This document shows positions 11,680-23,104 of a stretch of 64,000 nucleotides of DNA, piece after piece; position 1 is the first letter of the stretch; each line of letters opens with the position of its first letter. The stretch comes from Anomaloglossus baeobatrachus. Taxonomy: Eukaryota; Chordata; Amphibia; Anura; Aromobatidae. A model generated the notes under the pieces. That model searched no databases, had not been told where the DNA came from, and saw only the letters and a program-made list of their open reading frames with translations. The stretch is taken from assembly GCF_048569485.1 (NCBI RefSeq), contig NC_134364.1, positions 126,451,081 through 126,515,080 of the forward strand, read 5' to 3'. Made by a program: the position numbers and the translations under genes.

Positions 11680-12626
11680 CAGGGTGCCACATTATATACT
11701 GTCCCCTCCCCTCCTGGGTGTCACATTATATACTGTCCCCTCACCTCCTGGGTGTCACATTATATACTGTCCCTTCATCTCCTGTGTCACATTATATACC
11801 ATCCCCTCATCTCCTGTGTCACATTATATACCGTCCTCTCATCTCCTGTGTCACATTATATACTGTCCCCTCATCTCTTGTGTCACATTATATACCGTCC
11901 TCTCATCTCCTGTGTCACATTATATACTGTCCCCTCATCTCTTGTGTCACATTATATACTGTCCCCTCATCTCCTGTGTCACATTATATACTGTCCCCTC
12001 ATCTCCTGTGTCACATTATATACTGTCCCCTCATCTCCTGGGTGTCACATTATATACTGTCCCCTCATCTCCTGGGTGTCACATTATATACCATCCCCTC
12101 ATCTCCTGTGTCACATTATATACCGTCCTCTCATCTCCTGTGTCACATTATATACTGTCCCCTCATCTCTTGTGTCACATTATATACTGTCCACTTATCT
12201 CCTGGGTGTCCCATTATATACTGTCCCCTCATCTCCTGTGTTACATTATATACTGTCCCCTCATCTCCTGTGTCCCATTATATACTGTCCCCTCATCTCC
12301 TGTGTTACATTATATACTGTCCCCTCATCTCCTGTGTCACATTATATACTGTCCCCTCCTCTACCCTGTGTCACATTATATACTGTCCCCTCACCTCCTG
12401 GGTGTCACATTATATACTGTCCCCTCATCTCTTGTGTCACATTATATACTGTCCACTTATCTCCTGGGTGTCCCATTATATACTGTCCCCTCATCTCCTG
12501 TGTTACATTATATACTGTCCCCTCATCTCCTGTGTCACATTATATACTGTCCCCTCCTCTACCCTGTGTCACATTATATACTGTCCCCTCACCTCCTGGG
12601 TGTCACATTATATACTGTCCCCTCAT
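11680..12626. repeat. 32/34-base minisatellite B, block 1
   Basis: Tandem units of CACATTATATACTGTCCCC followed by TCATCTCCTGTGT; a variant has CTGGGTGT (34 bases) and another TCTACCCTGTGT. The array continues at 15396-15812, 19416-19905 and 20876-21940, interrupted by LINE and LTR insertions. The 300-residue frames here (YTVPSSPVSHYILSP) exist only because the units rarely contain stops. Confidence 0.97.
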
Positions 12627-13195
12627 AGTTTCATGGTTTCATAGTTTTTAAGGTTGAAGGGAGACTCTAAGTCCATCTAGTTCAACCCGTAGCCTAACAT
12701 GTTGATCCAGAGGAAGGCAAAAAAAACCCAATGTGTCAAATAAGCTCAAATGGGGAAAAAAATTCCTTCCTTCGTCCACATCCGGCAATCAGACTAGTTC
12801 CCTGGATCAACACCCTGTCATAAAATCTAATATACATAACTGGTAATATTATATTTTTCAAGAAAGGCGTCCAGGCTCTGCTTAAATGTTAGTAGTGAAT
12901 CACTCATTACAACACCATGCGGCAGAGAGTTCCATAGTCTCACTGCTCGTACAGTAAAGAATCCTCGTCTGTGGTTATGATTAAACCTTCTTTCCTCAAG
13001 ACGTAGCGGATGCCCCCGTGTTCCAGTCGCAGGCCTAGGTGTAAAGAGATCTTTGGAAAGGTCTCTGTACTGTCCCCTCATATGTTTATACTTTGTGATT
13101 AGATCCCCCCTAAGCCTTCGTTTTTCCTGTCTTGGTGTTGCAGCCCACCCATTCCTCTAATAATCTTGGTCGCTCTTCTATCTACCTGTAAGATT
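12627..13195 (-). mobile_element. CR1-type LINE fragment (3' end)
   Basis: On the minus strand this encodes the end of ORF2 (RRGFFTVRAVRLWNSLPHGV, then LTFKQSLDAFLEKYNITSYV) and the same 3' tail as at 1-504. The tail begins just inside minisatellite B. It is 5'-truncated, as usual for LINEs, and abuts a second, different CR1 copy. Confidence 0.85.
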
Positions 13196-15395
13196 ATGCT
13201 ATTTATAACCACTTTTGCTATCAAGAAAAGCCTCCATTCCTCTCTTAAATTCATTCAGTGAGTGGCCATCACCACTTCCTCAGGAAGAGAGTTCCAGAGC
13301 CTCACTGCTCTTACCGTGAAGAACCCTCTTCTATGCTGATGTAGACATTTTCTTTCCTCCAATCGAAGAGAATGCCCCCTTGTTCTTGTCATAGTCCTTG
13401 GTACAAACAGATCATGGGAGAGATCTCTATATGGCCCTTTGATATACTTGTACATATTTATTAGGTCTCCCCTAAGGGGTGCTTCACACACAGTGAGCTC
13501 ACTGCCGAGATCGCTGCTGAGTCACGCTTTTTGTGACGCAGCAGTGACCTCATTAGCGATCTCGCTGTGTGCGACACTGAGCAGCGATCTGGCCCCTGCT
13601 GCGAGATCGCTGCTCGTTACACACAGCCCTGGTTCGTTTTCTTCAAAGGCGCTCTCCCACTGTGACACACAGATCGCTGTGTGTGACAGCGAGAGAGCGA
13701 CAAATGAAGCGAGCAGGGAGCAGGAGCCGGCGTCTGACAGCTGAGGTAAGCTTGTAACCAAGATAAACATTGGGTAACCAAGGTGGTTACCCGATATTTA
13801 CCTTAGTTACCAGCCTCTGCAGCTCTGACGCTTCCTGTGCTGCCGGCTCCGGCTCTCTGCACATGCAGCTGCAGTACAGATCGGGTTAATTAACCCGATG
13901 TCTACAGCAGCTAGGAGAGCAAGGAGCCAGCGCTAAGCAGTGTGCGCGGCTCCCTGCTCTCTGCACATGTAGCTGCATTACACATCGGGTTAATTAACCC
14001 GATGTGTACTGTAGCTAAGAGAGCAAGGAGCCAGCGCTCAGTGTGCGCGGCTCCCTGCTCCCTGCACACACAGCTAAGCGGTGTGCGCTGGTAACTAATG
14101 TAAACATCGGGTAACCATACCCGATGTTTACCTTAGTTACCAGTCTCCGCAGCTTCCAGACGGCGGCTCCGTGCAAGCGCAGCGTCGCTTGCACGTCGCT
14201 GCTGGCTGGGGGCTGTTCACTGGTCGCTGGTGAGATCTGCCTGTTTGACAGCTCACCAGCGACCATGTAGCGATGCAGCAGCGATCCTGACCAGGTCAGA
14301 TCGCTGGTCGGATCGCTGCTGCATCGCTAAGTGTGAAGGTACCCTAAGTCTTCTCTTTTCTAGAGTAAATAGACCTAATTTTGATAACCTTTCCGTGTAT
14401 TGTAATGCACCCACTCCATTTATTATTTTAGTAGCCCGCCTCTGAACCCTTTCAAGTTCAGTAATGTCTTTATTGAGCACAGGCGCCCAAAATTGCACAC
14501 AATACTCCAAGTGTGGTCTGACGAGTGATTTGTACAGAGGGAGAATGATGTCTTCATCTCGTGCCCCCAGACCTCTTCTAATGCATCCCATCACCCTATT
14601 TGCTTTGGTGGCTGCTGCCTGACACTGGGCACTCCAATTTAGCTTCTTATTGACTAAGATGCCTAAGTCATTTTCCATGTCTGATTTCCCCAGTGGTTTC
14701 CCATTTAGTAAGTAATCGTAGCATCTGTTTCTCCTTCCCATGTGCATAACCTTACACTTATCTGTGTTACACCTCAGCTGCCATTTTTCAGCCCAATTCT
14801 CCAATTTACTCAAATCCATCTGTAGTTGCAAACTGTCCTCCTTTGTGTTAACTACCTTACATAGTTTTGTATCATCTGCAAATACTGATATTTTACTCTG
14901 TAAACCATCCACCAGATCATTAATAAATATATTAAATAGTAGGGGCCCAATACAGACCCCTGTGGCACCCCACTAGTAACCCTGGCCCAATCTGAGTATG
15001 CGCCATTAATAACCACTCTTTGTTTTCTACCACTAAGCCAGCTACCTACCCATCTACACACATTTTCCCCGAGCCCAAGCTTTCTCATTTTACTTAGCAG
15101 TCTTTTATGTGGGACAGTGTCAAATGCTTTACCGAAGTGGAGATAAATGACATCCAATGATTCTCCTCGGTCCATGTGAGAGCTTACATCCTCATAGAAG
15201 CTGATCAGGTTAGTGTGACAGGAGCGACCCTTCATAAATCCATGTTGATATGGAGTTAAACAATTATTAACATTGAGACATTCCATAATAGTATCCCTTA
15301 AAAACCCTTCAAACATTTTACCCACAACAGATGTTAAGCTTACCGGCCTATAGTTTCCAGGTTCCCTTTTACACCCTTTTTTGAATATTGGTCTC
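13196..15395 (-). mobile_element. CR1-type LINE with reverse transcriptase region, split by a MITE
   Basis: Minus-strand frames at about 14253-15406 carry reverse transcriptase blocks in order: NYRPVSLTSVVGKMFE, QHGFMKGRSC, YLHFGKAFDTVPHKRLL, GVPQGSVLG, then FADDTKL and the thumb-like LGILVNKKLNWSAQC. The C-terminal end (FFTVRAVRLWNSLPEEVV) is at 13255-13491. The first catalytic Asp of motif A (normally YLDF) is His here. After SVLG the frame shifts before FADD, so the copy is inactive. It is 5'-truncated at 15395 and interrupted at 13476-14344 by a MITE. Endonuclease sequence is absent. Confidence 0.9.
13476..14344. mobile_element. 869-base Harbinger-like non-autonomous element nested in CR1
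   Basis: Left end GGGGTGCTTCACACACAG, right end AGTGTGAAGGTACCC, with TAA on both sides (13473-13475 and 14345-14347). Taking it out joins CTCCCC-TAA-GTCTTCTC, the expected CR1 sequence, so it inserted into the older LINE. The interior contains internal repeats such as TTAATTAACCCGATGT and TAGTTACCAG, with no transposase. Confidence 0.85.
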
Positions 15396-15812
15396 CTGGG
15401 TGTCACATTATATACTATCCCCTCATCTGGGTGTTACATTATAATACTATCCCCTCATCTGGGTGTTACATTATATACTGTCCCTTCATCTCCTGTGTCC
15501 CATTATATACCATCCTCTCATCTACCCTGTGTCACATTATATACTGTCCCCTCCTCTACCCTGTGTCACATTATATACTGTCCCATCACCTCCTGGGTGT
15601 CACATTATATACTGTCCTCTCATCTACCCTGTGTCACATTATATACCGTCCTCTCATCTCCTGGGTGTCACATTATATACCGTCCTCCCATCTACCCTGT
15701 GTCACATTATATACTGTCCCCTCCTCTACCCTGTGTCACATTATATACTGTCCCCTCACCTCCTGGGTGTCACATATACTGTCCCCTCATCTCCTGTGTC
15801 ACATTATATACT
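15396..15812. repeat. Minisatellite B, block 2
   Basis: Continuation of the CACATTATATACTGTCCCC array between the CR1 5' end and the LTR element. The last five bases, ATACT (15808-15812), are the left target duplication of the LTR element. Confidence 0.97.
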
Positions 15813-18800
15813 TGTGGAGACACGGGGCACAGTGGGTGCTCTTGTCCACTAAAACCCGCTGCCTTTAGAAAGACAGCGTGGCTCAGGGCTCATCCCAACT
15901 GAACGCCGGCCTCCTCAACTGTGGGCGTAACACTACTCAGACAACACAGGGTGAGGGAATCACAATAATTAGACTTTATTGGATCCCCAAACAATTAACA
16001 GCACATAACACATAACCAGCAAAACACAAATATAACAGGCAACAGAGTCTCCCCCTTCCGCTGGCTCACCAGGGATTTAGAATGTCCATGCCTCAGAGCT
16101 TCCAGGGCCACTTACTCCAATCCAGCAGCACCCCGCTTTCGGCAGGCACCCACCGAGAAAGGAATAATGCCAGATTTAGGAAGCTGGCTGAGGTCTGCAA
16201 AGCCTGTAGCCAGGTGACCAAATTGTCCCAACCTGGGTTTCTTCCTTAAGTAGTCCTTGGTTTGATGATACAATCCTGGCAGCCGGAGTCGAAATCCCTA
16301 GGCTGTGGATATGGTCTCCAACCGGAACCGGAGTCCCTAGATTGAAGCCATAAGGTATCCTGATTCTCTAGTCAGCTCCTAAGAGCTTAGACTGGATCCA
16401 TCAGCATCCATCAACAACCTGGTGGCTTAAAGAAGTCCTTTTATAGCCACAGCCTTCCACTTGGATACACTGCGTCCTCATTGGATTGGTTGGACAAGAT
16501 AGCCTCTCCCATTGGATGAATTTCAAGCTGCATGGATAATTTCATTTAAATGGTGTGCATAGAAAGACTGAGGGTATCTACATGAAGTCTGCAAGTCACA
16601 GACTTGACAATGGCTACTAAGGTAATCACATTAGCAATACACAACTACAATACAATGGTTACTGGAAGAGTCTGGAGAAACAATAGCTAAGCAAAAATGA
16701 GGTAATACACAATAGAACAATACGTCTGGCTGAATGTTAAGAAACTTTAACCCATGAGAGGCATTGGGTGTCCATGTCGTCACATTCCTCCCCCTTCTTA
16801 ATATTAGCCAGACATGATAGGCTTCCGATCATCCTTCTCCTCTTGACGGCACTGTCCTTTTTAATGGTGAGGTCAGCAACAGTGGCTCGCATCTATATAC
16901 TTCCCCCTGATTACCTCCCCCAAGTTGAGCAGCCATATTGCCGGCAAGCACTAAGGTGGGGTCCACGAGTTGGGCCCGCACACACCTCTCACTATCAATC
17001 TTTCCACAGTCAATAGCCACAGTGTGGTTAGGCTTACTCACATTCGTTGCATCTGAGGAGGAGGCTGAAGATTGAGGAGGAGGGTTCCCCTCGGATGGGT
17101 TGGTAGAAACATCTGCACAAGGATGGTGTTTGGCTTGGCAGTGGGTGATGGCTGCTTCAAACTGACTGGATAGTCCTTGTCCTAGGTCATTCTCCAAAAT
17201 GACTGGTGTGAGCAGGTAATCCGCAAGCCCCTCTTTCACTTCCCTCTGAGTGGTATCCGAAACAACAGGCTTGTTGGGGCCATCTATGAACCCCACTTCA
17301 ACTTCCTCCTGGCTAGTCCCCGAAACAACAGGTGTGGGGAGGCTGTCCATAAACTCCATATGGACCTCTTCCTGGTCAGACCCCAAAGTAACTGGTGTGG
17401 GGACGGTGTCCATAAGCTCCACATCAGCCTTGCTCTGGTCAGTGTCCACAATGTCAGGTATGGGGAGGTTGTTCACAATCCCCACATCGATCACTTCCTG
17501 GTTGGTCCCCAAAATACTAGGTGTGGGGAGGCTATCCACAAGCTCCACCTCGACCTCTCCCTGGTCTGTCCTTAGGTCCAACTGCACACATGCCAGAGGG
17601 ACATCTGAGCGCTGGCCCTCAGCCAGGGAGATGGATAATTGGGAATCTGGTACAGGGTCTTCTGGGGAAACAATAACTGGGCTTACCAGGGTAATGGAGG
17701 AACCAGTGTCTCGTAGTCCCTGGCTCTTGACCGGCTGAGCTGGCAGATGGGCTCCAAGCATGCGGCCTCTGTTTTGGAGACAATCTTTATCTATATGTCC
17801 ATGGCGCCCACATGTATAACAGCGCCATAGATTGGGCGAGTCACAGGCCCTGTTTGTAGTCCTTTGTTTTGGCGCAGCTTCTGCTGGGTAGCGGGACCAT
17901 CCTTCTCGAGCGGCTGGTGCTAGCGGTACGGCAGCTGGAATCCCATAAACATATTCCAGAACCCAAGCCCTCTCTTCTCTTGAGGATCTAGGCCCCAATG
18001 CATCCAACAACGCTGTGGCTTGGGCCATTTTGGACCAAGTTGATTCCCGATTGTCACTAGATCCATGATGTGGCACATAGTTTAAATCCTCTGGGTCAAT
18101 ATCGGCGGGATCCTCATCGTCCTCTGCATCATTCTGGGCATCCCAACGGACTAATTTCTGGATCAAGTCTGACCGAGTCTCAGTGTTCCAGTAGACAATC
18201 TTTCGCCTCTGGCACAGATCATGTAGCATCCATTTACTGCTGCGGTCGTAACTCCTCTCTGGTCCTTGTCCCATGGCTGAGCTGGTGGGGTTGGACATGG
18301 CAGCGTCCAAAACCTGAATGCCTCCCCTATGGCCTGCTGGGTATGCTTATGTGCCTCTCTGGTTGTTGAGCCCTGGACGGTGTCCACGAACACCAGTCCT
18401 CTGCAGCTCCCCTGAGTAGTATCCCACCGCTGCCACCAATTGTGGAGACACGGGGCTCAGTGGGTGCTCTCGTCCAATAAAACCCGCCGCCTTTAGAAAA
18501 ACAGCGTGGCTCAGGGCTCATCCCAACTGAAGGCCTGACATCCTTAACCGTGGGTGTAACACTACTCAGACAACACAGGGTGAGGGAACCACAATAATTA
18601 GACTTTATTGGATCCCCAAACAATTAATGGCACATAACACATAACCAGCAAAACACACAAATGTAACAGGCAACAGAGTCTCACCCTTCCGCTGCTCACC
18701 AGGGATTTAGAATGTCCTTGCCTCAGAGCTTCCAGGGCCACTTACTCCAATCCAGCAGCACCCCGCTTTCGGCGGGCACCCACCGAGAAAGGAATAACGC

Positions 18801-19415
18801 CAGATTTAGGAAGCTGGCTGAGGTCTGCAAAGTCTGTAGCCAGGTGACCAAATTGTCCCAACCTGGGTTTCTTCCTTAAGTAGTCCTTGGTTTGATGATA
18901 CAATCCTGGCAGCCGGAGTGAAAATCCCTAGACTGTGGATATGGTCTCCAACCGGAACCGGAGTCCCTAGATTGAAGCCATAAGGTATCCTGATCCTCTA
19001 GTCAGCTCCTAAGAGCTTAGACTGGATCCATCAGCATCCATCAACCACCTGGTGGCTTAAAGAAGTCCTTTTTATAGCCACAGCCTTCCACTTGGATACA
19101 CTGCGTCCTTATCGGATTGGTTGGACAAGATTGCTTCTCCCATTGGATAAATTTCAAGCTGCATGGATAATTTCATTTAAATGGTGTGCATAGAAAGACT
19201 GAGGGTAGCTACATGAAGTCTGCAAGTCACATACTCGACAATGGCTACTAAGGTAATCACATTAGCAATACACAACTACATTACAATGGTTACTGGAAGG
19301 GTCTGGAGAAACAATAGCTAAGCAAACATGAGGTAATACACAATAGAACAATACGTCTGGCTGAATGTTAAGAAACTTTAACCCATGAGAGGCATTGGGT
19401 GTCCATGTCATCACA
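15813..19415 (-). mobile_element. LTR retrotransposon, gag-only (non-autonomous), minus orientation
   Basis: Two direct LTRs, 15813-16784 (3' LTR) and 18441-19415 (5' LTR), start TGTGGAGACACGGGG and end in GTCACA/ATCACA. Flanking 5-base duplications ATACT lie at 15808-15812 and 19416-19420. Next to the 5' LTR a primer-binding site (18421-18438, minus strand TGGTGGCAGCGGTGGGAT) is complementary to the 3' end of tRNA-Leu as I recall that tRNA. A polypurine tract (AAGAAGGGGGAGGAA, 16785-16799 read on the minus strand) precedes the 3' LTR. The internal part holds only a gag-like frame; no protease, reverse transcriptase or integrase is seen. By eye the LTRs differ by a few percent, so this is an old copy. 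Family: LTR retrotransposon, probably Ty3-like (inference). Confidence 0.9.
16829..18310 (-). CDS. Gag-like protein of the LTR element (493 aa open frame)
   Basis: A gag-type fossil protein. The N-terminal region has a SAP-like motif (about residues 30-58: LCQRRKIVYWN, SDLIQKLVRW). An acidic linker rich in D/E follows at about 59-77. A CCHC zinc knuckle (C164, C167, H172, C177; CYTCGRHGHIDKDC) would bind RNA. From about 250 to 380 there are six degenerate 21-residue repeats with the pattern EVEVELVDSLPTP...GTNQ. No protease or polymerase domain follows, so replication would have depended on enzymes from another element. The frame lies wholly inside the two LTRs and is not a host gene. Confidence 0.8.
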   Translation of the reverse strand: MDAAMSNPTSSAMGQGPERSYDRSSKWMLHDLCQRRKIVYWNTETRSDLIQKLVRWDAQNDAEDDEDPADIDPEDLNYVPHHGSSDNRESTWSKMAQATALLDALGPRSSREERAWVLEYVYGIPAAVPLAPAAREGWSRYPAEAAPKQRTTNRACDSPNLWRCYTCGRHGHIDKDCLQNRGRMLGAHLPAQPVKSQGLRDTGSSITLVSPVIVSPEDPVPDSQLSISLAEGQRSDVPLACVQLDLRTDQGEVEVELVDSLPTPSILGTNQEVIDVGIVNNLPIPDIVDTDQSKADVELMDTVPTPVTLGSDQEEVHMEFMDSLPTPVVSGTSQEEVEVGFIDGPNKPVVSDTTQREVKEGLADYLLTPVILENDLGQGLSSQFEAAITHCQAKHHPCADVSTNPSEGNPPPQSSASSSDATNVSKPNHTVAIDCGKIDSERCVRAQLVDPTLVLAGNMAAQLGGGNQGEVYRCEPLLLTSPLKRTVPSRGEG

Positions 19416-19905
19416 ATACTGTCCCCTCATCTCCTGTCACATTATATACTGTCCTCTCATCTACCCTGTGTCACATTATATACCGTCCTGTCATCTCCTG
19501 GGTGTCACATTATATACTGTTCCCTCATCTCCTGTGTCACATTATATACTGTCCCCTCATCTCCTGTGTCACATTATGTACTGTCCCCTCCTCTCCTGTG
19601 TCACATTATATACTGTCCCCTCATCTCCTGTCACATTATATACTGTCCCCTCATCTACCCTGTGTCACATTATATACTGTCTCCTCCTCTACCCTGTGTC
19701 ACATTATATATACTGTCCCCTCACCTCCTGGGTGTCACATTATATACCGTCCCCTCACCTCCTGGGTGTCACATTATATACTGTCCCCTCACCTCCTGGG
19801 TGTCACATTATATACTGTCCCCTCACCTCCTGGGTGTCACATTATATACTGTCCCCTCATCTCCTGGGTGTCACATTATATACTGTCCCTTCAACTCCTG
19901 GGTGT
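19416..19905. repeat. Minisatellite B, block 3
   Basis: Continuation of the CACATTATATACTGTCCCC array between the LTR element and an inverted solo LTR. The final GGTGT (19901-19905) is the left target duplication of the solo LTR. Confidence 0.97.
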
Positions 19906-20875
19906 TGTGATAATATGGACACCCAATGCGTCTAATGGGTTAAAGTTTCTTAACATTCAGCCAGACGTATTGTTCTTATCTGTGCTAACTCATGTTTGCT
20001 TAGCTATTGTTTCTCCAGACCCTTCCAGTAATCATTGTATTGTAGTTGTGTATTGCTGATGTAATTACCTTAGTAGCCATTGTCTAGTCTGTGCATTCCA
20101 GACTACATGTATACCCTCAGTCTTTCTGTAGACATCATTTGGATGAACATTGTCCATGCAGCTTGAGATTCATCCAATGGGAGAGGCGATCTTGTCCAAC
20201 CAATCGATGAGGACGCAGTGTATCCAAGTGGAAGGCTGTGGCTATAAAAGGGATTTATTTAAGCCACCAGGTGGTTGTTGATTGATGTGTATGATCCAGT
20301 CTAAGCTCTTAGGAGCTGACTAGAGGATCAGAATACCTTGTGGCTTCAATCTAGGGACTCCGGTTCCGGTTGGAGACCATATCCACAGCCTAGGGATTTC
20401 GACTCCGGCTGCCAGGATTGTAACATCATACCAGGACTACCTAAGGAGGACACTCAGGTTGGGACAGTTCAGTCACCTGGCTACAGACTTTGCGGACCTC
20501 AGCCAGCTTCCTAAATCTGGCATTATTCCTTTCTCGGTGGGTGCCCGCCAAAAGCGGGGTGCTGCTTGATTGGAGTAAATAGCCCTGGAACCTCTGAGGC
20601 ATGGACATTCTAAATCCCTGGTGAGCAGCGGAAGGGTGAGACTCTGTTGCCTGTTACATTTGTGTGTTGCTGGTTATGTGTTATGTGCCGGTAATTGTTT
20701 GGGGATCCAATAAAGTGTAATTATTGTGGTTCCCTCACCCTGTGTTGTCTGAGTAGTGTTACGCCCACGGTTAAGGAGGCCGGCGTTCAGTTGGGATGAG
20801 CCCTGAGCCACGCTGTCTTTCTAAAGGCGGCTGGTTCAGTGGACAAGAGCACCCACTGCGCCCCGTGTCTCCACA
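19906..20875 (+). mobile_element. Solo LTR of the same family, opposite orientation
   Basis: The sequence is the reverse complement of the LTRs at 15813-16784 and 18441-19415 (starts TGTGATAATATGGACACCC, ends CCCCGTGTCTCCACA), with flanking 5-base duplications GGTGT (19901-19905 and 20876-20880). The duplication shows an independent insertion, later reduced to a single LTR by recombination between its two LTRs. An AATAAAG signal lies inside near 20709. Confidence 0.9.
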
Positions 20876-21940
20876 GGTGTCACATTATATACTGTCCCCT
20901 CATCTCCTGGGTGCCACATTATATACTGTCCCCTCACCTCCTGTCACATTTATATACTGTCCCCTCATCTCCTGTGTCACATTATATACTGTCCCCTCAT
21001 CTCCTGTCACATTATATACTGTCCTCTCATCTACCCTGTGTCACATTATATACTGTCCTCTCATCTCTTGGGTGTCATATTATATACTGTCCCCTCATCT
21101 CCTGTGTCACATTATATACTGTCCCCTCACCTCCTGGGTGTCACATTATATACTGTCCCCTCATCTCCTGGGTGTCACATTATATACTGTCCTCTCATCT
21201 ACCCTGTGTCACATTATATACTGTCCTCTCATCTCTTGGGTGTCATATTATATACTGTCCCCTCATCTCCTGTGTCACATTATATACTGTCCCCTCACCT
21301 CCTGGGTGTCACATTATATACTGTCCCCTCATCTCCTGTGTCACATTATATACTGTCCCCTCATCTCCTGGGTGTCACATTATATACTGTCCCCTCATCT
21401 CCTGTTATATAGTCCCCTCATCTCCTGGGTGTCACATTATATACTGTCCCCTCATCTCCTGTGTGTCACATTATATACTGTCCCCTCCTCTCCTGGGTGT
21501 CACAATATATACTGTCCCCTCATCTCCTGTGTCACATTATATACCGTCCCCTCATCTCCTGTGTCACATTATATACCGTCCTCCTCTCATCTACCCTGTG
21601 TCACATTATATACTGTCCCCTCCTCTACCCTGTGTCGCATTATATACTGTCCCCTCACCTCCTGGGTGTCACATTATATACTGTCCCCTCATCTACCCTG
21701 TGTCACATTATATGCTGTCCCCTCATCTACCCTGTGTCACATTATATATTGTCCCCTCATCTCCTGTGTCACATTATATACTGTCCCCTCATCTCCTGTG
21801 TCACATTATATTCTGTCCCCTCATCTACCCTGTGCCACATTATATACCATCCCCTCATCTCCTGTGTCACATTATATACTGTCCCCTCATCTCCTGTGTC
21901 ACATTATATACTGTCCCCTCATCTTCTGTCACATTATAAA
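20876..21940. repeat. Minisatellite B, block 4
   Basis: Last block of the 32/34-base array, with mixed TCATCTCCTGTGT, TCATCTCCTGGGTGT and TCATCTACCCTGTGT units. Short higher-order duplications of several units are visible (for example 21015-21130 against 21185-21300). Confidence 0.97.
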
Positions 21941-21949
21941 CTTAGGAAG

Positions 21950-22480
21950 TGTAGAAGTGATGCTCTGCAGAAAGGTCAGTGGTGTTATAATCTGCAGGGT
22001 ATATCACCGTGTATAAGAGGTGGAGGAGCGATGTTCTGCGGAGAGGTCGATGGTGTAATAATCTTCAGGATATATCCCTGTGTGAGGTGGAGGTGCAATG
22101 CTCTGCACAGGGGTCAGTGGTGTAATACTCTGCAGTATATTACTATCAGAAGGTAGGAGTGATGCTCTGCAATATACCGGTATTACTATGAGGTTGGAGC
22201 AATACTCTGCAGAGGGGTCAGTGGTGTAATGCTCTGCAGTATGCTACTATCAGTTAATAGGAGCGATGCTCTGCAAAAGGGTCAGAGGTGTAATATTCTA
22301 CAGTATATTACTATCAGGCGGTAGGAGTGATGCTCTGCAGTATATTACTAAATGTTGGTAGGAGCAATGCTTTTCAGAGGGGTCAGCAGTGTAATATTCT
22401 GCAGTATATTACTATGAGGAAGTAGGAGCGATGCTCTTCAGTATATTACTATCAGGCGGTAGGAGCGATGCTCTGCAGTC
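21950..22480. repeat. Degenerate inverted copies of the 69/70-base unit D
   Basis: About eight degenerate units (GATGCTCTGCAG, GGTCAGTGGTGTAATA, CTGCAGTATATTACTATCAG) are the reverse complement of the array D unit found at 41130-47420. No coding signal. Confidence 0.8.
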
Positions 22481-22970
22481 AGCGCTTGGCTTCAGACTGG
22501 TGTTACGCTATTGCCCTCTGGTGGCAGCCTGCAGTACTGCTCTGCCAGGTTCCTCTTTTCTTTTCCGAATCACCCACTTGGAAAATCCCCGCGAGGGGGA
22601 ACAGAAAGGGGAAGAGACCCGTGCGGGTGGCTGCGGCTCCATCAGCGCCAGCTCTGCGCACACGCTGGGGTAACACCAGCAGGACTGTCGCTTTAAGAGA
22701 GCGCCGTCCTCTCCCCGCGGCCGCAGATACAGAACCTCAGGCCGGAAGGAAGGAGCGCTTCCTGGAGGCGACAGCAGAAGCATGTAGAAGTGTCTCTGTG
22801 AAGAGGGACTACAACAACCAGCACACAACATCTGTATTTCTGGGAGTGGTAGTTCTCCAGCCCCCGCTCGTCAGTAACTGCACACTGCACACCATTCACC
22901 AAAGGCATTTAATAGAACAGAACAAAAAGTACAAACTGTCCGCCCGGCCGAAGCAAGCGCGCGCCCCCCC
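22481..22970. other. Unassigned CpG-rich segment
   Basis: GC-rich sequence with a CTCF-like motif at 22513-22530 (minus strand GCCACCAGAGGGCA) and a NotI-like GCGGCCGC site near 22718. A 219-codon plus-strand frame crosses it, but its second half is simple repeat and its first half resembles nothing I know. No splice structure convinces me. It lies downstream of the FCER1G poly(A) signal. Confidence 0.4.
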
Positions 22971-23104
22971 CCCCCCCCCCACACACACCCCCACACACAG
23001 CGCGGCGGCGGACCCCCACACACAGCGCGGCGGCGGACCCCCACACACAGCGCGGCGGCGGACCCCCACACACAGCGCGGCGGCGGACCCCCACACACAG
23101 CGCG
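22971..23104. repeat. 25-base GC-rich tandem repeat
   Basis: A C-run and CACA tract lead into five units of CGGCGGCGGACCCCC plus ACACACAGCG. The several frames across it are repeat by-products. Confidence 0.9.

Noticed and set aside
11684-21939. Long plus-strand frames reading YTVPSSPVSHYILSP
   Set aside because: All three forward frames give the same peptide in rotation, which is the minisatellite unit, not a protein.
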